Position numbers and translations under genes: made by a program. 39,865 nt of DNA from Seison nebaliae. Lineage: Eukaryota; Rotifera; Pararotatoria; Seisonacea; Seisonidae. This document shows, piece after piece, positions 1 through 10,126 of the stretch (the stretch's first letter is position 1; every line of letters begins with the position of its first letter). The notes beneath the pieces are model-generated. The model did no database searches. It had not been told where the DNA came from and saw nothing but the letters and a program-made list of their open reading frames with translations. The stretch spans positions 1 through 39,865 of the forward strand of contig JALJEE010002520.1 in NCBI GenBank assembly GCA_023231475.1. The letters are read 5' to 3'.

Positions 1-71
1 ACTTACTTGATTCAGATAAGTCCTATTTGTTTATATAAGGAAAATGTTATTTAAGGAGAGAGAAAAAAAAA

Positions 72-137
72 TCGGAAATACGTTCCGTTTTATCAATTTT
101 TGGAAGAAAAGAGAAAGGTCGGAAATACGTTCCGTTT
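72..137. promoter_or_regulatory. Paired CGGAA-N5-TTCCG palindromes upstream of Rpn6
   Basis: The same 19-base block, containing CGGAAATACGTTCCG, occurs at 72-90 and 119-137. Each copy is an inverted repeat with CGGAA/TTCCG arms and a 5-base spacer. They lie 180-245 bases before the Rpn6 start. Exact duplication of a dyad this close to a start codon suggests a transcription-factor site, but no factor is assigned. Confidence 0.4.
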
Positions 138-317
138 ACCAATCGATATGAGTCAACGGAGAATGGGATATCTATGAAATGTAAATAGAGAGCTAAATTT
201 TGATTGGGATAAAAGAAAATGAAAGAATCATCAATTTTTTCGATGTGCGATAATGGGAATATAATTGAAAGTTGAGCTTAGTTAAAAAAGTAGACAGAAG
301 ATTGAAAATTCGTTGGA

Positions 318-1905
318 ATGGAAGAAATACAGAAAATTGACATAAAACAATTCGTTGAGAAGATTGACGAGTTGTTGCGAGAAGCACAAGCGTTTGCTGA
401 ATTGAAGGAATATGGAAAGAGTAAGAAAGTGATTGAAGATATTCAGAAATATGATTCTCTTCGTCGATGGTTGGAGGAGGATCGGAAAGTGTTGATCGAT
501 ACGACATCGGAAGATGAATCATTGGAACATCGTATCTTTTGTTGGGAAGAGGCATATAGTCAGGAATTGTCATTGAGAGAACAATCGTCTATTTTATATG
601 GAGATGTATTGATGAAAGGTAATTTTAAGACTGAGTTAGCTCAATTCATTGTGGAAGTGCGACCGTTATTAAAAGAATTATCGAAAGCGAAAGCGGCGAA
701 AGTTGTCCGAATTCTCATCGACAAATTCTTCTCGATCGAATCGGATAGTGAAATGGAAGTTCGTGTTTGTGAAGAATGTATCGAATGGGCCATAAATGAG
801 AAACGTATTTTTCTTGAACAAGCTCTTCAAACTCGTCTCGTTCGTCTATATTACAATAACGACAATTTCCAAGAAGCGTTGAGATTGACAGGTGAATTAC
901 TTCCAATTCTCAAACGATTAGACGACAAACAACTTCTTGTCGAAGTTGAGTTACTCAATTCATTATGTTATTTCAAATTACAGAATGATACGAAAGCGAG
1001 AGCATCATTGACGACTGCGAGAACGACAGCAAATGGCATTTATTGTCCTCCCACACTACAAGCACAATTGGATATGCAATCTGGAATTTTACATTCCGTC
1101 AATGATAATGATTATAAAACGGCATTCTCCTATTTCTATGAAGCATTTGATGGATTCAATTCCACTGCTAATTCAAAAGAAGCTTCACGCGCTCTCAAAT
1201 ATATGATGTTGTGTAAGATTATGCTTCTCGAGTTTAGTTTTTCTTTTTTTTTTATTCATTTTTTATCCGAACATTTTTCATTTAAATTTTCATCTTTTTA
1301 TATATATGTATGTATGAAGAGAATAGTGATTAGAATATATATTATATTCATAATTAATTATCGATTGTTTTAGGGCGGATGAAGTGAATGCAATAATGAG
1401 TGGGAAGACGGCAATTAATTATCATTCAAAAGATACGGAAGCTATTCGTGAGGTTGCCATAGCAACAATGAAGAATTCACTTCAACAATTACTCGATACT
1501 ATCGGGAAATATAAGAAAGAATTAGTAGATGATGATGTGTGTGAGAGACAATTGCAATTATTGCAGGACGAACTCATCGAAAGGAATCTTCTTAAACTCA
1601 TACGACCATATTCACGTATCGAAGTCATTTATCTGGCTAAACTTATTCAATTAGATGGAGAATTAGTTGAAAAGAAATTATCGTCGATGATTCTTGATAA
1701 GAAATTTCATGGTTCTAATTAATTTTATCTAATTTCCATATTTTTCATCAATTAATTTTTAGGTATTCTCGATCAGGGATCGGGCGATCTCCTCATATTC
1801 GATGAAGCGCAAGATGAGAAACTTTATAAGAATTGTCTAGAAATCATTTCGGAGATGAATGGAGTCGTTGATCGTTTATATACGAGAACAGCAAAACTTC
1901 GATAA
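318..1905 (+). CDS. PSMD11: 26S proteasome non-ATPase subunit Rpn6/PSMD11
   Basis: Encodes the PCI-domain lid subunit of the 26S proteasome, which clamps the regulatory particle to the 20S core. Three exons are read: 318-1231, 1374-1711 and 1763-1905, giving 464 residues. The phases agree (2, then 1), and both introns start GTT (GTTTAG, GTTCTA). The N-terminal two thirds is a helical repeat solenoid. The last exons carry the PCI part, with family-typical stretches such as SSMILDKKFHGILDQGSG and, near the end, MNGVVDRLYTRTAKLR, the usual C-terminal helix of Rpn6. Length is slightly above the usual ~420. The ATG at 318 is the first in frame. A possible AATAAA lies at 1950. It converges on the FN2 gene with only 64 bases between stop codons. 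Assignment by recalled family sequence is strong. Confidence 0.93.
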
Positions 1906-1969
1906 ATAATTAAAATTAAGAGTGGAATTCTTCTTAAAAATTTCTTTGAAATAAATTATTAATTTCCAC

Positions 1970-4562
1970 TTAAAACAATGACGTCAATGATCCTTTCATC
2001 TTCTTCATTATTCCATTAGAAATTCCATTTCCATCAGTATTGGAAGCGTCCTTCCCAGATAATTTTCCCATCAATTTATTTCCTATTCCACCATTATTAC
2101 CACCACCACCAAATTTCTTTTTCAAGAAATTTCCCATTAAGCTCATCATTTTCTTTCCTTTTAACAATTTCTTCAATTTACCAAAGACTTTCTTATAAAT
2201 CGATTGCTTTTCCTCTTTCGTTTTATCGTCAGCTCCTGGTGATCTATTAATTGATCGTATAAGTGTTCGATTCAATTTTTTTTCATTCTTTCCAAACCTT
2301 TTAAGAAATTTACGATTCTTAAATTTCTTCATCAATTTCCTAAATAAAGAAGTGAAACTGAATTTCTTCGATTTTTCTTCTTGATCAGCAGAACGTCTCA
2401 CTCGATCGAACGGTTGAAGTAACCGGAATATTTCGGAGACGTTAATCGTCTTTATATTATCGAAAATAACTGACAACTTTTCCGTATTAACTTTTAATGC
2501 GAATTTATGAGTTAATTCTTCCAATAAACTATTTCCATTCTCCAGTTGAAAATATTCATCCAAAAGAGTGTTGTACAACTCATTTTTTAATTCTACATCT
2601 TCACATCCAGTTATATTATCCAACTTATCATTCAAATTTGGAACGACATCGTATAATTCTCTTATTAGGTCGCCCATCATATTCTCTTCTAAACGATAAG
2701 GAGAATTTGGTTCAAATAATGATTTCATTATTTCTAATTGAATACTCCTTAAAACCGTCGAATTGATCTCACTTCCATTCGTATTAATTTGGAAATCAGT
2801 ATTCTCTATTTGTTGCTCAGTAAAATTATATTGAAATTTCTCTAATTTTGTCGTTAAAATTTCATTATTCACTTCATCATTCAAATTGGTGGAAGTTGCA
2901 ATTGTCGATTCATTTGATCTCATCATTTCAATCGTGTTCACATATCCCTCATTCACAATAAACTTCTTCTTCTGATTCTTTTCCACATCCACATACATTT
3001 TGGGTAAATTCGAATTATTTCCTTCTTTATTCTTCAATCTTCCATTAGCTTTCTTCGTTGCTATTGAAATATTTAAATTTTCTGTTGATGTTTCAATTAC
3101 CCTTGAATTATGTCTCTCGACCATTGGCTTTTTGTCCACTGATGAAATTTCCTTATTATTTCGTAATTCTTCAGTTTTTCTTTTTGAAATTTTTTTTTCT
3201 TTCCATTCTTCTTCGGCTTTCTCATTAGGCTTAGGCTTTTCTATTTTTCCACTAATTTTTTTTTTATTGATATCACTTTTAAATTTTTTCTTTTCTTTTT
3301 CCCTAGTTGTTGTAGTAGTAGAAGTTGTTTTAGTAGTTGAAGTTGTTTTAGTAGTAGAAGTTGTTTTAGTAGTAGAAGTTGTATTAGTAGTAGAAGTTGT
3401 TGTAGTAGTAGAAGTTGTATTAGTAGTAGAAGTTGTTTTAGTAGTAGAAGTTGTTGTAATAGTAGAAGTTGTTGTAATAGTAGAAGTTGTTGTTGAATTG
3501 ATTTTAGTAGGTGTCGTAATTATTTCCATGGAAGTTAAAGGAGTAGCTGAATAAGTTTGAGAACTCAAATGACCGTTGGTACATTTCAACTGAATTTCCA
3601 CATTGCCCTCTGAATATTTGTAAATTTGATTATTTGGGATCTGCTTTTGTTCTCTATCAATCCAACAGCGACCTCGTAAGATGAAGATAATGAAAGAAAT
3701 GAATAACGAAACAAACTTTTCTCCTCTTTATTACAATATTTCCAGCCACCTTTCTCTTCGAAATTCTTTGCAGTTGCACACCAACTCTCTTTTCCTGTTA
3801 CTTCTACACAACTCGTGAATTGTTTCCCGTTGTAATTGAAAGGGAAGGAGCATTCTTTTAGAAGAAAAATTCAACTTCCTGAAAAAAACGAACTTTCAAA
3901 ATTCTAACCGTTCTGACAATATTTCCACTCAAACGGTTCTTTTTTCAACGATGACGTTGTGGCACAATACGGTCTCCCTCCATTTCCAGGTGTACAATAA
4001 TAACGAGTCAATCCAGCTAAATCAATAAACGGAAATTGACATCTTGGCGTTTTCTCTACTAAACCAAAAAATAATAATTTTTCCAAATTTTTTTCCAAAA
4101 ATTTTTTCAAAACACCAACTTTCTTTACATACTCGAAATTGTTTATCTTCATCGAAATTCGCCGTTTTCGAACACCATGGTTTAGTATAACCGACAGTGA
4201 CACATTTATAAAATATTTGACCTTGTAACTCAAAGGGAAAATGACATTCGTCTTATTTCAATTTTAATTTAATTTCACTTTCGAAGTTAAAACAGTTCTA
4301 CCTTTACATAAAGCCCATTTGCGGTCTCTATCATAATTAGCCGTTTTACTACACCATTTCGTTCCGGTGAATGATGTAATACATTCACAATATTCCTCTC
4401 CCATATAAATGAATGGGAAAACGCAACCGTTCACTATTTTCCTACATTTTTCTGAATGGTTCGTGAATAGATTGAATGACGAATGAAATAAGACGAGAAA
4501 CTTGTTGAGGAGATTGCTTCGAAGCAAATGAATAAAAGGCAAAAATGGACGAAAAGTCTCAT
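1970..4562 (-). CDS. Secreted four-FN2-module protein with Thr-rich stalk, furin-type site and cationic tail
   Basis: Six exons on the minus strand: 4502-4562, 4302-4451, 4120-4251, 3909-4058, 3717-3854 and 1970-3672, giving 777 residues. All five introns are phase 1. Exon 1 is a signal peptide (MRLFVHFCLLFICFEAISS). Exons 2-5 each encode one fibronectin type II module, seen as C-x-FPF, a second Cys, (W/Y)-C-(S/A)-(K/T)-T and a closing W/F-x-x-C. The last exon opens with a short two-Cys stretch (RCWID...KCTNG). It continues as an 18-bp-repeat Thr-rich mucin-like stalk, a Lys/Glu/Asn-rich segment, then RVRR at residues 634-637 and a 140-residue tail with no Cys and about 38 Lys/Arg against 10 Asp/Glu. 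FN2 modules bind collagen, glycans or phospholipid heads. The role here is unknown; a processed cationic peptide precursor is my inference. The alternative upstream in-frame ATG (4670) would place the hydrophobic stretch internally. Confidence 0.75.
3306..3492. repeat. 18-bp coding tandem repeat (Thr-rich stalk)
   Basis: About ten imperfect copies of an 18-base unit (plus-strand form GAAGTTGTTTTAGTAGTA) lie inside the last exon of the FN2 gene. On the minus strand they read TTSTTK/TTSTTN/TTSTTT, a dense O-glycosylation-type stalk. The plus-strand open frame across it is a Val-rich shadow. Confidence 0.85.
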
Positions 4563-4769
4563 GAGATTAGATGAAAATTGAAGTAAATTTTCGAAGAATT
4601 TATTGAAGAAAGTTTGAATGATATTTCGATGATATCTCGTGGAAAGAACAAGAGGAGGAGTTAGCGACAAGTCATAAACAGAAAGAAGAAGAAAAATAAT
4701 AAAACATGATTTTATTGTAAAAGAAGAAGATTATCTCATGAATCATAATTAGTTTCGAGGACACTCTCT

Positions 4770-5789
4770 TTATGATTTGTTCCAATTCATAACAAAAACT
4801 GTTTTGCCTGACCCGCCATATACGGTCGTTGTGGGTCCGAGTAACCGGTCTTTTTTACCCGAAATTTTCAATGGACGATCGACACATATATCAAGACATT
4901 GGAAACCACACTTACTATTCTTCAGTGACGCAGTGAATTTGGACGTTTCCCGATTGAGTACACCAAGGAAATTGGCATTGACACCACCGATGATAATGTC
5001 GTTGTCCTCGAAGAATCGACAACAATACAGTTGAGTGGGATGATCGCCTAAATTGTAATTTTTCAACAATTTACAAGTGCTACCGCTCCAAACCTGCAAC
5101 GGATCCTGATGTCGATAAGAACCTGTTAAAATTTCATTCCGATCACTATCAATATCGATCGTGTTACTTCCGATATGAGGTCCGAATATGAAACAAGTAG
5201 ATATTTTATTATGAACATCCCAAATATGGATGGTTTTATCCCAACCACCTGAATACAACTTGTTGTCATCATTCTTGTTGGCACGAAGGGAATAAATCCG
5301 ATTGACATGACCATCAATGGACGACGGTACTGATGACGCTTCCAACGTATTGATCAAAATTTTCTGCCCTAAATCATACTGACGAATGATGGCATCGGAA
5401 CCACCTGTAAATATCGAATCCTGATTATTACTTATGCAAAATGTAAAAATTTGCTGTTTCTCTTTGAAGACCTTGAGCATTTCCACCGTCTCCCAATTCC
5501 AGAGCATGAGATGTCCCGCACTATCTGAACTTACTAAAAGATAACGATCTTTCGTACGTAACCAATCCAATTCGGTTATCGGAGCCTTCTTCGACGAATA
5601 CTTGAGAACTTTAAGTAACTTAAATTTCGCACGTTCCAGAACATTGATCGTTCCATCAATTAGCCCGATTGCAACTATATTATCTTCTGGATGACAACTA
5701 AGACACATTACGTCCGTGTCAAATTTAAGTTGAATCTGTGGGGCGAACGCACCGAAAAATGAAAGATCTTCATCGATTTCAGTGATCAT
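4770..5789 (-). CDS. WD40-repeat protein, single exon
   Basis: A 339-residue intronless protein if started at the first ATG of the open frame (5789). The frame runs open further upstream to a TTG, and a CTTAAG just before that could be a splice acceptor, so a 5' exon is possible. WD40 blades are visible from repeated GH/D...W-x endings: HPEDNIVAIGLIDGTINVL, SSDSAGHLMLWNWE, TGGSDAIIRQYDL, GHVNRIYSLRA...GGWDKTIHIWDV, and EILTGSYRHQDPLQVW. Seven blades can be fitted, making one propeller. WD40 propellers are protein-interaction scaffolds. I do not recognise the orthologue. It is divergent from Sec63 with about 560 bases of shared upstream DNA, which may act as a bidirectional promoter. Confidence 0.8.
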   Translation of the reverse strand: MITEIDEDLSFFGAFAPQIQLKFDTDVMCLSCHPEDNIVAIGLIDGTINVLERAKFKLLKVLKYSSKKAPITELDWLRTKDRYLLVSSDSAGHLMLWNWETVEMLKVFKEKQQIFTFCISNNQDSIFTGGSDAIIRQYDLGQKILINTLEASSVPSSIDGHVNRIYSLRANKNDDNKLYSGGWDKTIHIWDVHNKISTCFIFGPHIGSNTIDIDSDRNEILTGSYRHQDPLQVWSGSTCKLLKNYNLGDHPTQLYCCRFFEDNDIIIGGVNANFLGVLNRETSKFTASLKNSKCGFQCLDICVDRPLKISGKKDRLLGPTTTVYGGSGKTVFVMNWNKS

Positions 5790-5962
5790 CGTTTCGCCGT
5801 CAACAGTCAACTTAAGAATGATGTGGAATGAATGAAAGAATGAATGGATTTGGAAGTATTAGAATTTCTATGAATTGGTAGTTACGACAATTCGTCCCAT
5901 ACAATTTCCCCTGAATAGATGATAGTGCTATATAATTCGAATGTGAAGCTCAGTGGCACTTC

Positions 5963-5980
5963 AACGGTAATCTGACCGTT
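5963..5980. promoter_or_regulatory. AACGGT-N6-ACCGTT inverted repeat in the WD40/Sec63 divergent promoter
   Basis: A perfect 6-base dyad, AACGGT and ACCGTT separated by AATCTG, sits between the divergent WD40 and Sec63 genes. The same hexamer is paired again near 28.63 kb. It resembles a Myb-type core (AACGG), but no factor can be assigned from sequence. Confidence 0.3.
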
Positions 5981-6221
5981 TTAAAATTATCTTTCAAATT
6001 TCAAATTGTAACACTCACGTCACTTTATGAATAGTCGTTGGGACGATTAGACAATTTGAACAAACGAAAAAAAAAAGGAAATGAAAGAAAAGAAAAAAAA
6101 ATAATAAATTGAAATTGAAACTGATTCGAACACTCCTTAAAACTATAAGCGCAGTCGAAAAGAAAGTTGAAGAATTCATTTCAATTCATTTTTTTTCCAT
6201 TAATATAAACGTGTCAATTTC

Positions 6222-6236
6222 AGTTGGCATCCAACT
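6222..6236. promoter_or_regulatory. AGTTGG-CAT-CCAACT inverted repeat upstream of Sec63
   Basis: A perfect 6-base-arm dyad with a 3-base spacer lies 110 bases before the Sec63 start, within the transcribed or proximal promoter region. It resembles an NF-I half-site pair, but this is only shape. It could also fold as a short hairpin. Confidence 0.25.
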
Positions 6237-6345
6237 TCCAATTTTTCCTCTTGTCTCCCAATTCGTTTTCTTAATCAACGAATCATTTGACATTTCGCTT
6301 ACTTACTACTTTCTTCTTTTCTACTACCATAAATAGAGCGACAGA

Positions 6346-9300
6346 ATGGCTGGATTCAAATTCACATATGATGAGTCTGGAAATCAATTCTTTTATTTCC
6401 TTTCAGCCATCTATGCTCTCGTTCTCATTCCAATGACATACGTCTTCTGGCCCAACAAGACTTACAAAGGTTTCTTTCATTTCTCTCATTTTACATGTCG
6501 AACGATTCAATTGAAGATATCGAAAATCATCCAGAAGAATGGTGTCATTATCTTCCTTCGATAGGCAAACGACAATTACTTAATAAGGATCTCCCCCAAA
6601 AAAAACGATATCGAAAAGTAAAGTTTGGTCATTAATTTCTCCATTTTTTCTCTATTAAAATTCTATAATTCTTTCCAGTTTTTTCTTTCATTAAAATCTC
6701 TCAAAATTTTTCCCATTTTTTTCCCATAAAAATTTCTGAAAATTCTTCCCATTTTTATTCCTTGAAATATTCTCAAAATTTTTCCCATTTATTTTTCATA
6801 AAAATCTTTCAAATTTTTTCCGATTTTTTCTCGTTTTTTGTTTCATAAAAATTCTCAAAATTTTTCCTAATTTTTTTTAAATTTGTTTTCTTTATCATTT
6901 CCTTTAGGATATTAATTTTGTCGATTTCTTGGATTTTATTACTTCTACTCGTTTATAAAACGTCGACGATGGAAATTCAAGAAACTGTCAAATTTGATCC
7001 GTATGCAATTTTGGGATTAGACGAAGTTCAATAGTTTTTTTCTTCGATTGTTTTGTGATGGGAACGTGTAAATTTGAAGGGTGCGAGTAAGTCGGAAGTG
7101 AAGAAACAATATTTCAAATTGAGTAAAGTTCATCATCCAGATAAAGGTGGAAGTGAAGACACGTTCATGAAAATTAGTAAAGCGATGAAGACGTTGACGG
7201 ATGACGAGGCGAAGAAGAATTGGGAGAATCACGGTAATCCTGATGGTCCTGGAGGTGGGAAATTTAAATTAAAATTTAAAAATCACCTAAAAAAATTCGT
7301 TTTTTAGCGATGTTGTTTGGAATTGCTTTGCCAGCATGGATCATTGAATCGGAATATTCAGTTTTTGTGCTTGGTGCTTATGGATTCCTCTTCTTTTTAT
7401 TGTTGCCAATAGTAGTTGGAATTTGGTGGAAGAATTCTTCGAAATATTGTGGAGAACAAGTTCATTATTATTGTTTTACCGTTTCTTTCTGTAATTGTGA
7501 GGGAAATTTGGTTGAAATAGATTCTATTAAATACAATGACGACATATGCACATTATTTGCAGAAGAATACATGTATAAATTATAGAAGTTTCTATTCCAT
7601 ATTATCAATTTGTTCATTCTTTTTCCAGGATGTCTCTTGATATTTTCGGGTGCTTTTGAATTCTGTAAACAGTTCAATAGTAAAATCCAAACGAGACCAA
7701 CTGACGATATAGAAGTATTTGAATTAATCAAATTGTTAGGTGATGTGAATGAACGAACAAAAGAGACTCCATTTAATGCGATTTATTCGGTGAAAGCGAG
7801 AGCATTACTCATTGCTCATATCGAACGACATGAATTGACAGATAATTTGATATCTGATTTGAATGTTCTCTTGAAAGAGACGCCACAATTATTGATTGAA
7901 ATGATCCATATTGTCAATCAATTGATATCGATGGCAAATGCTCCTATGTGTAATGGTAAAATTATCGCGCCTCATATTCAGACGATCGAAAATATCATGA
8001 AATTATCACAGACGATAATTCAAGGTGTAAATGAGAAGAAATCTCCACTTCTTCAATTACCTTATATGAATGAAGCGGTTCTCAAACAATTCCATTTGAA
8101 GAAGCGACATGTGAATTCGTTGAAAGTCTTCGCTACCATCCATGACGATGATCGACGACGAGCATTGAAATCTTTATCGAATAATGAATATATTGAAATG
8201 TTGCGAGCATTATCTATCTTTCCTCGTTTATTCGTCAATCATCATGTACATGTAAGCGGCGAAGATGATGCCACTGTAATTACGACGGGTGCTCTCGTCA
8301 CTATTACATTCGAGTTGTCGAGATCTGATTACTCGAAAGTAATCAGTAATTATGTTCGTTATTCCGGTAATCATTCCAATTATTCGGAATGTTCCAATAA
8401 TATCATTAATGAAACCAGACCAACAACATCCTCATCCCATCATCATGATGAATCACGGAATGATTCAATCGATATCAAATCAAATATGATCGGTAATGAT
8501 GGTGATCGTGCCAATTCCAATACGAGAAAAACGAAGAATCCTCAATCAAATAACAAACAACAATTCGTTCAAAGAAGAACGAAACGTAACGAGAAGAAAA
8601 AGAAGAAGAATGCGAAGAAAGTAAAGAAGATATTAGAGACATCATCAGACTCAGATTCTCAATCGGACAAAGAAGGAGGAACAAATGGAACTGATGGTGG
8701 TGAGACGACTGAACAAGAATTCCAGAATGAAGACGAGAAGATTATCGATGAATTTCAATTAGAACAAAAGAAAAAGGATCGATTAGAACAGAAAACTCAT
8801 AAATCTCATCGTGTCTTCTGTCCTTTCTATCCTCTCGTTAAACAAGAATATTGGTGGTTGTACATTTTCGAAAAGAAGACGAACAATATCATGTCCTTAC
8901 CAACATTGATTACAGATCTTGTTGATACGAAAGAAGTTTCCAATTTCTTTTTTTTTTTTCATTAATCAATTCGATTATAAAGATTGAAGTAAAATTGATG
9001 GCGCCAGAGAAAGCTGGTCAATATACGTATATTGCCGTTTTACGGTCAGATTCATATTTGGATTGCGACCAATTAGTTCCAATAAAAGTTCCTTTATTTC
9101 CTTCTACAATACAATTGTAAAAAATGATTTTTCCAATTTAGATCAATGTAGTAAAAGCGGAAGAAGTGGAATTGGATCATCCACAATGGCATTTCTCAGA
9201 AGATGAAGACGACGGTGCTTTACAAGGACTAGATCAAATTGGCAAATCAATTTTCAATAGCACACCCGATGAAAATGAAGATGATTTCATGATGGAATCG

Positions 9301-9492
9301 GATGATGAAGAAATTGATGAAAATGAAACTGAATTACATCGTCGAAATCGGAACAATAACAACAATTTGGAGGATGGAACAAATGAGGATGATGAAGAGG
9401 AGGAGAAAGAGAACGTATCTGACAATGACAGTACATCTGATAATCAACGAGACATGTCGACGAATGATGAAGAGAACAAGAAAGAAAATTGA
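6346..9492 (+). CDS. SEC63: ER translocon chaperone Sec63 (J-domain membrane protein)
   Basis: Sec63 sits in the ER membrane beside Sec61/Sec62 and recruits BiP through a lumenal J domain to drive post-translational import. Nine exons: 6346-6469, 6517-6622, 6908-7025, 7080-7254, 7308-7459, 7521-7587, 7629-8935, 8983-9087 and 9142-9492, giving 834 residues. The start MAGFKFTYDESGNQFFYFL matches the family. Three membrane segments lie near residues 15-36, 77-95 and 188-215. The J domain carries HPD at 135-137, then the NWENHGNPDGPG stretch. The long seventh exon holds most of the Brl/SEC63 domain (SPLLQLPYMNE) and a Lys/Ser/Glu-rich linker. WWLYI, LRSDSYL and DHPQW mark the conserved C-terminal part, before an acidic tail that in relatives binds Sec62. 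Seven of eight introns start GTT; the exception is GTGGGA. AATAAA lies at 9592. Confidence 0.95.
6640..6900. repeat. Degenerate T/A-rich tandem repeat in Sec63 intron 2
   Basis: This 285-nt intron (6623-6907) is the only long one in Sec63. It is filled by about five or six drifted copies of a ~45-50-base unit around CATAAAAATTCTCAAAATTT followed by TTCCCATTTTTT. No coding content. It explains why this intron is about five times the local norm. Confidence 0.6.
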
Positions 9493-9619
9493 AGCGGAAA
9501 TTTTATTATAAGAGGATTCTATTTATATATATCTTGTTTTGAATTTGAGACTGTATTTTATCTTTACCCGAAATGAGTATGGCAAATCGAAAATAAAAGA
9601 ATTTTATTCCATTTCTTTT

Positions 9620-9976
9620 TTACACGACTGTATTGTTTTGTGTGGAGATATATAAAACTACAAAAAAAAAAATTTTTATCCTTTCTATTTTTTTTCTCCT
9701 CTCAAATAAACTTATATTAACCGTTGTTACCTCGAAGAAAAATGTCTCCATGTTTAAACGTCATCCGTCCATCATTGTACTCTTCACTCTCTTCCAATAC
9801 GATGTTCATATATCCGTCTAACGCCAACAATATTCCTGTAGAAATGAGAAATTTTTTTGAATTATTCAATTCAAACAATCCATACCTCGATAATCGATTC
9901 CTGAATGTAATTTCACCACGACTGGTTTCCCTTTTAACCGTCTCAGGAAATCTCCTGGAGTTTGCTTCTTTGTCAT
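9620..9976 (-). CDS. LSM6: U6 snRNA-associated Sm-like protein LSM6
   Basis: LSM6 is part of the LSM2-8 ring on U6 snRNA and of the LSM1-7 ring in mRNA decay. Three exons on the minus strand, 9886-9976, 9722-9835 and 9620-9657, give 80 residues, the usual length. Both introns are phase 1. The Sm1 motif reads KPVVVKLHSGIDYRGILLAL and continues DGYMNIVLEESEEY. Sm2 reads GDIFLRGNNVLYIST, with the family's RGNN-V-YI spanning the second splice. The second intron starts GTTAAT; the first starts GTATGG, one of the few GTA donors in the window. Without the second intron the frame would stop after GNNG, so the short last exon is needed. It overlaps no neighbour and converges on Sec63 (128 bases between stops). 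Confidence 0.92.
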
Positions 9977-10126
9977 CGATTCGACGAATAATAGAAAGAA
10001 AGATTTTAAAAAATAATTCAAATTTTCTCTCACAAAGCTTTCAATAGGAAAGTTCAAGTAATGTAAAAATAGAAAAAAAAATTTTTAATATATTTCTTTA
10101 AAAAACATTTGAAAAAAACTCTCCAA

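Noticed and set aside
3000-3554. Plus-strand 184-residue frame with long Val/Glu repeats
   Set aside because: Antisense shadow of the Thr-rich stalk repeat. The minus-strand frame has FN2 modules, signal peptide and consistent phases.
4434-4670. Unspliced 78-codon frame with upstream ATG at 4670 as a separate small gene
   Set aside because: Its internal Met begins a clean signal peptide that splices in phase to the FN2 exons.
5790-5810. Start of the WD40 protein at 5810
   Set aside because: That codon is TTG. The first ATG in frame is at 5789, unless a 5' exon exists.
7310-7585. 91-codon frame ending at 7585 as the true Sec63 continuation
   Set aside because: Homology to the third membrane region resumes only if 7460-7520 and 7588-7628 are spliced out. 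The unspliced frame loses it.
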